NCBI GenBank assembly: GCA_015487555.1 | Contig: WFPK01000025.1 | Coordinates: 1-64,000 of the forward strand | Direction: 5' to 3' | Origin: Phycisphaerales bacterium | GTDB taxonomy: Bacteria > Planctomycetota > Phycisphaerae > Phycisphaerales > UBA1924 | Length of the DNA: 64,000 bases | Shown: in pieces, positions 9,319-17,027 of the stretch | Layout of the letters: the number at the start of each line of letters is the position of its first letter | Numbering within the stretch: the first letter of the stretch is position 1 | Program-made: the position numbers and the translations under genes | Notes under the pieces: model-generated | The model's database searches: none | The model's input: only the letters and a program-made list of their open reading frames with translations | What the model was told of the DNA's origin: nothing

Positions 9319-9999
9319 ATGAGCACACCAGAGCAGTCCAGTCCAAATACCTCCCCCGCGTTGCTTCGTTCTGCAACACTGATCGTCTGCGCTATTGTCG
9401 CGCTGACGACACTTCCCTGGATTTGGATGAGCATGGGACGATTTGGCGGGTTTGCATGGGGGATGTTTGGGTTCGAGTTGATTCTTTTGATCGGGTGCCT
9501 GATGACGATTCTGGCAGCACTGGGCAAGGTGCGCGTCGGGGACGCCTTTCCCATGGCCATCACTTGCCTTCTCGGAACCATCCTCGTCGGGGCGGTCTTT
9601 GGCATCCATGTCGATGCGCGGGCGGTGGTTGGTGATAATCCCCAGATCGGCCCGTGGATCAATCGGACACTCCTCTTCAGATTCGGTGCCATCGGGATGC
9701 TGGGGCTCTTGGCGACGCTCGATGTGTATCGCCGAGACCCACGATCGTGGTCATTGGTGCTTCGCAGCATCCTCTTCCTGATCCCCGTGATCGCAGCATT
9801 GGGGTGGGCGAGATTCAAAGGCATGCCCACCGTGGCCGACGCTACAGGTGAGCCAAGCCCTGTCCGTATGATCCTGTTCCTGATCGGAGGCCTTGCCCTG
9901 GGCATCCTCTTCTCGGTCGGTGGACATCTCCTGATCCGCTCCTACGAAATCGCCCTGCCCGAAGCAGAACCCGAAAAAAATACCAATAATCCCTCCTGA
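9319..9999 (+). CDS. multi-pass membrane protein, unknown function
   Basis: A 226-residue integral membrane protein that I do not recognise. The ATG at 9319 (MSTPEQSSPNTSPALLRSAT) is preferred over an upstream frame extension that shows no membrane or conserved character. About six hydrophobic segments are visible, including SATLIVCAIVALTTLPWIWM, FGFELILLIGCLMTILAAL, AITCLLGTILVGAVFGI, FGAIGMLGLLATLDV, ILFLIPVIAALGW and ILFLIGGLALGILFSVGGHL. The C-terminal tail is acidic and short. No catalytic motif is visible. It is followed 67 bp later, on the same strand, by another membrane-anchored protein gene. Confidence 0.6.
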   Translation: MSTPEQSSPNTSPALLRSATLIVCAIVALTTLPWIWMSMGRFGGFAWGMFGFELILLIGCLMTILAALGKVRVGDAFPMAITCLLGTILVGAVFGIHVDARAVVGDNPQIGPWINRTLLFRFGAIGMLGLLATLDVYRRDPRSWSLVLRSILFLIPVIAALGWARFKGMPTVADATGEPSPVRMILFLIGGLALGILFSVGGHLLIRSYEIALPEAEPEKNTNNPS

Positions 10000-10066
10000 A
10001 CGCCGATTTTGCGATCAAATCCGCGATCCCTGAAACCGCCGAGATTACCCGACCAACAATGAGGGT

Positions 10067-10762
10067 ATGAGTGATTTCATTCTCTTAGCCATCGCGTTGT
10101 TCTTCGCTGCCATCATCGGCGCAGGGGTTGTGTTCTTCCTCGTTTCTTCGCTCAAGCGAGGGCGCAAGGGCGGGGGTGTGGACAAAATCTCGCTGCGGAT
10201 GCTCACCGAGCGCGTCCGCGCGGTCGGCAAGCTCGTCGGGCTCGAGGTCCACGCCAAGGAGATCGCCACCGCGACAAGCGGGTGGAACTGGCTGCCTCCG
10301 ATTCTGCTCAGCCAAGCCAAAATCGCGATGATCTTCCAGTTCGAGAAGCAGTACGCTGTCGAACTCGGCGCGATCACCGAATCGGATGTCGAGGACTTGG
10401 GCGATGGGCGTTTCCGCGTCACCTTGCCTCCGATCGTTGGGTCGCTGCGTCTGATGGATGTCGAGCCCTACGACATTCAGCAAGGGCGTGTGCTGGGATT
10501 GGTCGATGTCATCAACATGAACGCCGAGCGCCAATCGCTCTTGATGAAAACCGCCCAGACCCAAGCTGCCGAGCTCTTCGAGAAGAACGACGAACGCTAC
10601 GAAGCCCAGGCCCGTGATGCGATCGAACGCCAGCTCCATTCGATCGCCAAGCTCTTCGAAGGCTCACTCGAAATCCACTGGCGCGAACAACCAGTCCGCA
10701 CCCAGCCCCGCATCATCATGGACGAAGCCCTCAAGACCGGGTCGGCGCTCGCAACGGGCTAA
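10067..10762 (+). CDS. membrane-anchored DUF4230-like protein
   Basis: A 231-residue protein with one N-terminal membrane helix (FILLAIALFFAAIIGAGVVF) and a soluble domain. The soluble part fits the DUF4230 pattern: SLRMLTERVRAVGKLVGLEV, then a beta-rich segment with FEKQYAVELGAI and FRVTLPPIVGSLRLMDVEPY, then a helical C-terminus with Ala/Arg-rich coils. Members are common in bacteria and have no established function. It precedes the REP pair at 10771-10850 by only 8 bp and is convergent with the half-size aldehyde dehydrogenase gene. Confidence 0.65.
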   Translation: MSDFILLAIALFFAAIIGAGVVFFLVSSLKRGRKGGGVDKISLRMLTERVRAVGKLVGLEVHAKEIATATSGWNWLPPILLSQAKIAMIFQFEKQYAVELGAITESDVEDLGDGRFRVTLPPIVGSLRLMDVEPYDIQQGRVLGLVDVINMNAERQSLLMKTAQTQAAELFEKNDERYEAQARDAIERQLHSIAKLFEGSLEIHWREQPVRTQPRIIMDEALKTGSALATG

Positions 10763-10770
10763 ACAACTCC

Positions 10771-10850
10771 CGGTGGCCCGGCTCGCCGAGCCGGGTCTTC
10801 TTTCAATGATCGTGAACCCCAAAGAGCCTGGTTCGGCGAACCGGGCCACC
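10771..10850. repeat. REP-like inverted palindrome pair, copy A
   Basis: A GC-rich palindrome at 10771-10800 (CGGTGGCCCGGCTCGCCGAG, followed by CCGGGTCTTC) faces an inverted copy at 10824-10850 (CCTGGTTCGGCGAACCGGGC, followed by CACC). Each copy contains its own hairpin (for example CCCGGCTC/GAGCCGGG), and the outer GGTGGCCCGG is mirrored as CCGGGCCACC. The pair fills the gap between two convergent genes. The same units occur inside valS at 63.0 and 63.75 kb, next to a RAYT transposase, so this is probably a BIME-like copy mobilised by that transposase. Confidence 0.85.
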
Positions 10851-10855
10851 AAGAG

Positions 10856-11704
10856 TCACACCGCGCTGGGATGCCAGATCGTCTTGAACTCCACAAACGG
10901 ATCAATCCAGTTCGGCCCTTCGCACTGGGCATCGTCAAAGAAGTCGATGTCTTCGCGGATGGTGACTCGTTTGAGATTATCCGCCGAGCCCCGCCGGAGA
11001 AGTGTCCGGTGCTCGTCGCTGACGCCACTGGCGTGAATCCCGATCAACTCACGATGCGAACTGAAATGCTCGACGAGCTCATCGCGGTACCCGCTGAGCA
11101 GGTTGACGATGCCGCCGGGCAGGTCACTCGTCGCGATGGCTTCACTCAAGATCATCGCCGGCACCGGGTTCTTTTCGCTGGCAAGCACGACACATGCATT
11201 GCCCGCTGCGATCACGGGGGCAATCAACGACACCACCCCGAGTAGTGCAGGCTCATCGGGGGCAATCACGCCCACCGTGCCCATCGCGAACGGGATCGTA
11301 AAGTTATGGTAAGGCCCCGCGACCGGGTTCGTCCCGCCCATCACCTGGGCGTATTTGTCCGTCCACCCTGCAAAGTGCACCACGCGATCAATCGCGGCAT
11401 CGACTTCTTTTTCGCCGCCTTGACCAATTGCGTGGGCGAGTTCTAATCGCTTGCCCTCCATCATCTCAGCGAGCCGATAGAGCACCTGCCCGCGCAGATA
11501 CGCTGTGGCGTTGGCCCATGCCCCTTGGGCCTTGCTCGCCGCTTCGACCGCGTTGCGCACATCCTTGCGCGACGCCCGGCAGACATGGGCAACCAGATTC
11601 TGCGCATTGTCATGCACCTCGATCGTCCGTCCCGATTCGGTCCGAGGAAACTTGCCTCCGATGGCCAGTTTGTAGGTCTTGATGATGGGGACTCGGTCAC
11701 TCAT
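10856..11704 (-). CDS. half-length aldehyde dehydrogenase family protein (no catalytic half)
   Basis: A 282-residue protein homologous to the N-terminal NAD-binding half of aldehyde dehydrogenases: KLAIGGKFPRTESGRTIEV, VRNAVEAASKAQGAWANATA, GTVGVIAPDEPALLGVVSLI, AGNACVVLASEKNPVPAMIL and DLPGGIVNLLSGYRDELVEH. It stops where the catalytic domain would begin, so there is no catalytic Cys or general-base Glu. The usual PWN before the cofactor site reads APDEP. It is the last gene of an apparent operon with a full-length ALDH and a GNAT gene. Short ALDH-like proteins next to an active ALDH are known and may act as a partner subunit; that role is an inference here. Confidence 0.8.
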   Translation of the reverse strand: MSDRVPIIKTYKLAIGGKFPRTESGRTIEVHDNAQNLVAHVCRASRKDVRNAVEAASKAQGAWANATAYLRGQVLYRLAEMMEGKRLELAHAIGQGGEKEVDAAIDRVVHFAGWTDKYAQVMGGTNPVAGPYHNFTIPFAMGTVGVIAPDEPALLGVVSLIAPVIAAGNACVVLASEKNPVPAMILSEAIATSDLPGGIVNLLSGYRDELVEHFSSHRELIGIHASGVSDEHRTLLRRGSADNLKRVTIREDIDFFDDAQCEGPNWIDPFVEFKTIWHPSAV

Positions 11705-11746
11705 AAATACGCTCGTTTCTCAGTTTCGTTTCTCAATCGCCCCGCT

Positions 11747-12247
11747 TTAGAGCATGTATTCCATTTCAAGTTCATGCCGAATCGCAATCCCATCGAACCC
11801 GGCGTTGGGAATCTCAGGCTTGAGCTTGCGCGATTCCGTCACCGCGTTGCGATACAAGGCCACCAGATCAAACCCCCGGCGTTGATAAAACCGCATCGCT
11901 GGCGTGTTGTCGTTGGTCGTAATCAGCCACAATCTTTTGCACCCGAGTTCGCGGGCTTTGTCGCGCACCGCATCGAGCAGGCACGAACCGATCCCCCCGT
12001 GACCAGCCATCGAGTTGTGTGTGATGATCTCGCATTCGTCGCCTTCGATGTTGTAGGTTAAAAGCCCGACTTCAGACCCGTCACGCACCGCAACGACTCC
12101 GGGCAGTTCGTCCGCCTGGAGCTGCTGTCCGCGCGTGATCTGCACCGTCGAGCCCCAATACTGCACCAAGACCCGCTGGACCCAGGATTTGTCTTCATCA
12201 GTCAGATCACGGATATCGAAGGAATGGATGCCTGGTTGTGTCGTCAT
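11747..12247 (-). CDS. GNAT family N-acetyltransferase
   Basis: A 166-residue acetyltransferase of the GNAT fold. Visible elements are the beta strands around PGVVAVRDGSEVGLLTYNI, the acetyl-CoA pyrophosphate loop region in GHGGIGSCLLDAVRDKARE (a variant of Q/RxxGxG/A), and the C-terminal NDNTPAMRFYQRRGFDLV, which is typical of the fourth motif. The substrate cannot be read from the sequence. It sits 42 bp from each neighbour between two aldehyde dehydrogenase genes on the same strand, so it is probably co-transcribed with them. Confidence 0.85.
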   Translation of the reverse strand: MTTQPGIHSFDIRDLTDEDKSWVQRVLVQYWGSTVQITRGQQLQADELPGVVAVRDGSEVGLLTYNIEGDECEIITHNSMAGHGGIGSCLLDAVRDKARELGCKRLWLITTNDNTPAMRFYQRRGFDLVALYRNAVTESRKLKPEIPNAGFDGIAIRHELEMEYML

Positions 12248-12289
12248 GGTGTACCTCTGAATAGCCTAGAAAATATGAATCTCTACGAT

Positions 12290-13807
12290 TTACTTGCAAT
12301 ACGCCATCAACCCGTGCCGACCGCCCTCGCGCCCGAACCCGGATTCCTTATACCCGCCGAATGGACTCGTCGGATCAAACTTGTTGTAGGTGTTGAGCCA
12401 GATGATCCCCGCATCGAGCTTCTTGGCGACATCGAAAATCTTCGACCCCTTGTCCGTCCACACCCCCGCAGCCAACCCATAAGGCGAGTTGTTCGCACGC
12501 GAGATCGCCTCGCCGGGCGTGCGGAAACTCAGCACTGCCAAGACCGGCCCAAAGATTTCCTCCCGCGCGATCGTATGGCTCGGCTGCACCCCGGTATAAA
12601 AACAAGGCTTGCACCAATACCCCTTCTCTGGCAGCGTCGATTGGCACACATCATGCTTCGTCGCGCCTTCATCTTCGCCCGTCGCCAAGAACCGCTCGAT
12701 CGTGCCGAGCTGCTCTTTGGAGTTGATCGCGCCCACATCGGTGTTCTTATCCATCGGATCCCCAACGCGAAGCGTGCTCATCCGATCACTCAGCTTGTCG
12801 ATGACCCGATCCAGAATCGACTCCTGCACAAACAGCCTCGACCCAGCGCAGCACACATGCCCCTGGTTGAAATAAATCCCTTCGATGATCCCCTCGATCG
12901 CCTGATCGAGCGATGCGTCCTCGAAGATGATGTTGGCGCTCTTGCCTCCGAGTTCGAGGGTGAGTTTTTTCTTCGTCGAGGCGACGGCCTGAGCGATCGC
13001 CTTGCCGACCGCGGTCGAACCCGTGAACGCGATTTTGTCGATGCCATCATGCTCGACAATCGCCTTGCCCGTCTCGCCTGCGCCCGTGACGATATTCACC
13101 ACGCCCTTGGGCAGCCCAACCTCCTGACAGATCTGCGCGAACCGCAAAGCAGTGAGCGAAGTCGTCTCAGCCGGTTTGAGCACCACCGTGTTCCCGCACG
13201 CCAAAGCCGGGGCGATCTTCCAAGAGAGCATCATCAGCGGGAAGTTCCACGGGATAATCTGCCCGCACACACCCACGGGCTGAGGGTCGCGCCCGGGCAG
13301 TGCATAGCGCAGCTTGTCCGCCCAACCGGCGTGATAGAAAAAATGGGCTGCTGCCAATGGCACATCGACATCGCGCGATTCCTTGATCGGCTTGCCCCCA
13401 TCGAGCGTTTCGAGCACCGCCAGTTCCCGGGCGCGTTCTTGCATCCTTCGCGCGATGCGGTACATATATTTCCCGCGATCCTTGCCGCTCAATCCCGCCC
13501 ACGCCGGGAGCGCATCGCGTGCTGCCTGCACCGCCCGATCGACATCTGCTGCTGAGGCTTCGCCCACCATCGCAAGCGTGTCCTCGGTCGCCGGGTTGAT
13601 CGTGGCGAAGTGACTACTGGATGATCCAATCGAAGTCGGCTCGATGAACTCGCCTCCGATAAACAATCCATACTTATCGGCGATCTCCGGGCGCACCGAT
13701 TCAGGAGCCGGGGCATATTCAAAGATCCCGCCTCCGATTGCTGCCCGCAGATCAAGTCTTTTCGGTGCTTCGATCCCCGAACCTGATGGTTTACTCACAA
13801 TACTCAT
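12290..13807 (-). CDS. NAD(P)-dependent aldehyde dehydrogenase
   Basis: Oxidises an aldehyde to the acid. This is a full-length 505-residue enzyme. Cofactor and active-site motifs are complete: IIPWNFPLMMLSWKIAPALA, VVLKPAETTSLTAL, FTGSTAVGKAI, the general-base Glu in LELGGKSANIIF, and the catalytic cysteine region FNQGHVCCAGSRLFVQ, with EEIFGPVLAVLSF near the end. It resembles the betaine-aldehyde/gamma-aminobutyraldehyde type, but the substrate is not certain. It is the first gene of the operon with the GNAT and half-length ALDH genes. A deoC gene lies about 3 kb away; DERA releases acetaldehyde, a possible substrate, but the genes are not contiguous. Confidence 0.92.
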   Translation of the reverse strand: MSIVSKPSGSGIEAPKRLDLRAAIGGGIFEYAPAPESVRPEIADKYGLFIGGEFIEPTSIGSSSSHFATINPATEDTLAMVGEASAADVDRAVQAARDALPAWAGLSGKDRGKYMYRIARRMQERARELAVLETLDGGKPIKESRDVDVPLAAAHFFYHAGWADKLRYALPGRDPQPVGVCGQIIPWNFPLMMLSWKIAPALACGNTVVLKPAETTSLTALRFAQICQEVGLPKGVVNIVTGAGETGKAIVEHDGIDKIAFTGSTAVGKAIAQAVASTKKKLTLELGGKSANIIFEDASLDQAIEGIIEGIYFNQGHVCCAGSRLFVQESILDRVIDKLSDRMSTLRVGDPMDKNTDVGAINSKEQLGTIERFLATGEDEGATKHDVCQSTLPEKGYWCKPCFYTGVQPSHTIAREEIFGPVLAVLSFRTPGEAISRANNSPYGLAAGVWTDKGSKIFDVAKKLDAGIIWLNTYNKFDPTSPFGGYKESGFGREGGRHGLMAYCK

Positions 13808-13918
13808 GCCCCCATTCTAACAGCTTGGCCCACGCCTTGCCGTCCTAACCCGCATCCTGTTGAGTTTTCTTGACCGATTCGGGCAAAGTTGCACGCGGAT
13901 CTAGTCGCTCTGGGCCCT

Positions 13919-14581
13919 ATGAGTAACTCGCCACCAGATCGGAAAGCACCCAAACTCTGCCAATCGGGTTATCAAACACGCCGGGAGTCTCGGTTTGGCA
14001 CCGATGAGCTCCATTGCTCACTCGGGCGCATCGCCGACATCACAGGCTCGGGCATGCGCATGATCGTCAAACCCGAAGACCTCCCCGAGGTCGGCGATAT
14101 CCAGTCCTACACCTTCACGGACGAGAAAAACGAACTCACCATCACCGGCACCGTCAAATGGACCCGCAAAGCAACACTCTTCACCCGCAGAGGCGAAATC
14201 GGGGTCGAGTTTGTCAAACTTGCCCCCCAAACCCGCGAAGCCATCATCCGCCTGGCAGTTCATGGCGAGATGGGGCTCGCCAAAGACAAAGATATCCAAG
14301 TCGCCTACCCAGACCTCTACAAAATCCTCGGCTCAAGCCGATACGCCAGCAAAGACGAACTCCAAGCAAGCTACCGCAAAGAGGCCAAAGCCTGGCACCC
14401 CGATGTCAACGATCATCCCCAAGCGGCCCAATACTTTGAAGAAATCCAAAAGGCCTACGCCGCCTTGAGCAACGACCAAGCCCGCGCCAAGTACGACCTC
14501 CGATTCTTCGGCCCCGAACTCGACCCCGAAAACACCTTCGGCGATCATCCCGACGAACAATCAGGCTTCGCTGCTGCGTGA
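13919..14581 (+). CDS. PilZ domain-J domain fusion protein
   Basis: A 220-residue protein; the ATG at 13919 is preferred to a TTG 30 bases upstream. Residues about 15-115 resemble PilZ, the c-di-GMP-binding fold: an RRESRF box, then GRIADITGSGMRMIV (matching D/NxSxxG) and GTVKWTRKATLFTRRGEIGVEF. Residues about 128-195 are a DnaJ-type J domain: YPDLYKILGSSRYASKDEL, ASYRKEAKAWHPDVN with the HPD motif, and AAQYFEEIQKAYAALSNDQA. J domains stimulate the Hsp70 ATPase. A PilZ-J combination is not one I know as common. It suggests second-messenger control of a DnaK client step, which is inference. Its 3' end overlaps the convergent gene by 37 bp. Confidence 0.82.
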   Translation: MSNSPPDRKAPKLCQSGYQTRRESRFGTDELHCSLGRIADITGSGMRMIVKPEDLPEVGDIQSYTFTDEKNELTITGTVKWTRKATLFTRRGEIGVEFVKLAPQTREAIIRLAVHGEMGLAKDKDIQVAYPDLYKILGSSRYASKDELQASYRKEAKAWHPDVNDHPQAAQYFEEIQKAYAALSNDQARAKYDLRFFGPELDPENTFGDHPDEQSGFAAA

Positions 14582-15279
14582 TCTGATCCACACTCCGGAC
14601 ACCGATCCAAATCCTCCGCCGCATACCCACACGCCAGGCACAACCCCCGGCGCTTTCGCCGATGAGTGCGAACCGTGCGCCAGATTACGCCGGGGAAATA
14701 CCATGCGGCGCTCCAAAAGAGGATATTGAGGAACAATCCTGTCCAGATCGGTGCGATCGGAATGCGGTAGAAGGGCATCCACGATGGAATCCAGTTTGGA
14801 CGATCAAGCCCTCGATAGATACCCGCGCGCTCATACATGAGTTGGTGATACGACATGACCTTCATGTTGGCGATGCTCGAACCAGTGCTTAGATCATCAA
14901 ACGAGAATGCCCGCCAAGGATAACCAAATCGAAATCGCGTGAGGTACACCGTCGGCGGGATGTCCGCATGTTCGATATCCCAAGTGTCTTGCAACCCGCC
15001 ATAGGTATACTCAATCAGGTCAAAGCCCAAGTTGTATCCTAAATACAAGGCTTCTCCATTCACACCCGCGGGCAATGCAAGCTCTGTATGCTCAAGGGGG
15101 GGAGCGATATCACTCAGATATGTGGGGGGATTCGGGTACGATCGCGGGGCATAGTCCATCACCCAGTTGCCGAGATTGCCAAAGGTTGCAATGGATTGGG
15201 CGATGAACACGGTAAGTATCACCCCCATGCAAAGCGCACGAAGCAATCGCCATCTCAGTTTGATCCGCTTTGCAATCAT
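14545..15279 (-). CDS. membrane protein with C-terminal zinc ribbon (paralogue 1 of 3)
   Basis: A 244-residue protein with a basic N-terminus, one membrane helix (LCMGVILTVFIAQSIATFG), a periplasmic or external middle, a second hydrophobic stretch (IWTGLFLNILFWSAAWYFPG), and a cytoplasmic basic linker (RTVRTHRRKRRGLCL). It ends with a CxxC...CxxC zinc ribbon: CLACGYAAEDLDRCPECGS. Function unknown; such ribbons are common on planctomycete membrane proteins. Two paralogues follow in tandem at 15359 and 16161. Likely topology: two transmembrane helices with ribbon and N-terminus inside. The last 37 bp overlap the PilZ-J gene on the other strand. Confidence 0.65.
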   Translation of the reverse strand: MIAKRIKLRWRLLRALCMGVILTVFIAQSIATFGNLGNWVMDYAPRSYPNPPTYLSDIAPPLEHTELALPAGVNGEALYLGYNLGFDLIEYTYGGLQDTWDIEHADIPPTVYLTRFRFGYPWRAFSFDDLSTGSSIANMKVMSYHQLMYERAGIYRGLDRPNWIPSWMPFYRIPIAPIWTGLFLNILFWSAAWYFPGVIWRTVRTHRRKRRGLCLACGYAAEDLDRCPECGSDHAAAKPDCSSG

Positions 15280-15358
15280 ACATCCCCAAGAAATCTACCA
15301 ACAGCTTCGCTCAAAGTTTCAAGCCCCCGGTGCCGTGGTTAAAATCTCGAAGAGATTT

Positions 15359-16099
15359 CTAACCACGATCTTCAACCCGCTCCGCCCCACACTCTGGGCA
15401 CACTTCCAAGTCCTCAACCGCATACCCACACGCGAGACAAAGTCCCCGACGCTTTTGCCGATGAGTGCGAACCGTGCGCCAGATCACGCCGGGGATGATC
15501 CAGAAGACGCTCCAAAACAGGAGGTTGATGATGAGTCCGCTCCAGATCGGGATTGCAGGCAATCGACGCCCGTACGCATCGCAGAAAAGCCAGCCCGGAT
15601 ATTCAATACCCATCTGCCGACCAGCGCATTGCTTGACCTGATCGAAATAGACCTTGAGTGATTGGCTCGTCCCACCTGAAACGCCATAGTCATCCCAATA
15701 TGCAGCACGCAGCGGAAACCCGAAGCGGTATCGTGAAAGAGACAGCGACGGCGGGCGATCGCCATCGCGTTTGACTTCCCAGCCGAGATGAGAGTCGCCA
15801 TAGATGTACTCGATGACATCGACACCAAAATCAGGAGTCGGCATAAACTGGCCATCACATTTGCCAAACGGTGTACGAGCCCAAGCGGATGAAAACGCAG
15901 GCGCGAGATCGCCCAAATAACTGGGAGCGTCTTGTGGGCGGATTGTGAGATCATGCTCACTGGAATAGGTCCAACTGTTGAGGTCTTGTACGGATGCCGG
16001 CCAGTATACAGTAAATGCAGTAGCGAGCAGTCCAAAGAGAACAGCCCGAGCATATCGCCACCTTCGTTTTCGTGTGTGCTTACGCATCCGAAAGATCAT
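15359..16099 (-). CDS. membrane protein with C-terminal zinc ribbon (paralogue 2 of 3)
   Basis: A 246-residue paralogue of the neighbouring gene, with the same plan: basic N-terminus, helix (RAVLFGLLATAFTVYW), a domain containing VDVIEYIYGDSHLGWEV and LSLSRYRFGFPLRAAYWDD (matching VDLIEYTYGG... and YLTRFRFGYPWRAFSFDD in paralogue 1), a second helix (GLIINLLFWSVFWIIPGVIW), the shared RTVRTHRQKRRGLCL linker, and the ribbon CLACGYAVEDLEVCPECGA. The start could also be the Met four codons later (MRKHTRKRRW). Function unknown. Confidence 0.65.
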   Translation of the reverse strand: MIFRMRKHTRKRRWRYARAVLFGLLATAFTVYWPASVQDLNSWTYSSEHDLTIRPQDAPSYLGDLAPAFSSAWARTPFGKCDGQFMPTPDFGVDVIEYIYGDSHLGWEVKRDGDRPPSLSLSRYRFGFPLRAAYWDDYGVSGGTSQSLKVYFDQVKQCAGRQMGIEYPGWLFCDAYGRRLPAIPIWSGLIINLLFWSVFWIIPGVIWRTVRTHRQKRRGLCLACGYAVEDLEVCPECGAERVEDRG

Positions 16100-16160
16100 A
16101 CCCGCCGCATACTCCCCGTTGCGAGATTCTGGTTTTTCCTATACACTATCGCTGGCGAGT

Positions 16161-16871
16161 TCAGGTGTGTTTGGTGCCGCATTCGGGACACTGGTTGAGG
16201 CCTTTCAGTGGGTACTGGCACTCTGGACAAAGCCCGCGCCTGCTGCGATTCGATCTGATTCGTTTCCATATCAGACGCCTACAAAAAAGCAGAATCTCGA
16301 AGATCAATGCGAACACGAGGACATTCGGAATGAATGTTCGCCAGATTGGCATCAGAGGCAGAAATCTACCGCCTTGCTTGTTAGAGATTTTGACACCGTT
16401 GAGAAACAAATCGCCAAACAGGGTTTGGGCACCCGGGCGGGCGTCGTCAGGTCCTCTGTGCGTCATGGTGTAGAACGGCCAACCCACATAGACCTGATCC
16501 ATTCCATACTCCAGCTGATCTTTGTAAAATGAGACCGTGCCTCCCAAAATGCGCGTCCCTTTGTGCATGCCTTGGCGTAGACGCATCCACGCAGGTCGGT
16601 CTCCCATCGATGCTGTGTTCAGATCATATGTCGTGTATATGAGTGTGGTTTGCTCTGGTTTCGTAGGCCAATGTTCAGGTACAGACTCAACCCAATGCGT
16701 GCTCACTCCATGCGTGTAGGCCATCGATGCAGGCAGTGCGACAATCACGATCGCATAAGTAAATGCGATTGTCATCACGATACCCGCGAGCGTGTCGCGA
16801 ATAACCCTGCAGGCGATCTTTGATATTCTGCGTTTCCTCATGCTGGATGAGACCTTACCAGATATTCTCAT
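16161..16871 (-). CDS. membrane protein with C-terminal zinc ribbon (paralogue 3 of 3)
   Basis: A 236-residue, more diverged member of the tandem family. It has an N-terminal helix (DTLAGIVMTIAFTYAIVIVA), an external domain with YVGWPFYTMTH, a second helix (FIPNVLVFALIFEILLFC) and the ribbon CPECQYPLKGLNQCPECGT. A start at the internal Met 11 (MRKRRISKIAC) would align better with the N-termini of the other two. Function unknown. It is the most AT-rich of the three. Confidence 0.6.
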   Translation of the reverse strand: MRISGKVSSSMRKRRISKIACRVIRDTLAGIVMTIAFTYAIVIVALPASMAYTHGVSTHWVESVPEHWPTKPEQTTLIYTTYDLNTASMGDRPAWMRLRQGMHKGTRILGGTVSFYKDQLEYGMDQVYVGWPFYTMTHRGPDDARPGAQTLFGDLFLNGVKISNKQGGRFLPLMPIWRTFIPNVLVFALIFEILLFCRRLIWKRIRSNRSRRGLCPECQYPLKGLNQCPECGTKHT

Positions 16872-17027
16872 TCTGTTTAAGACCTATGAAACAATGAGTT
16901 GATTTCAGCTCCAATACAAACACACAAATTTTCGTTCCCATGTGCAAGTCTCGCTCGCTTCCTCGTTTACGCATAGAGAATAAAATGCGTTCGTATATGA
17001 ATGAAGGTGAAGGAGTTTGCAGGCTTC

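Noticed and set aside
12224-13555. 443-residue plus-strand open frame opposite the aldehyde dehydrogenase gene
   Set aside because: It is the mirror of a high-GC, clearly conserved gene; Arg/His/Pro-rich with no domain character.
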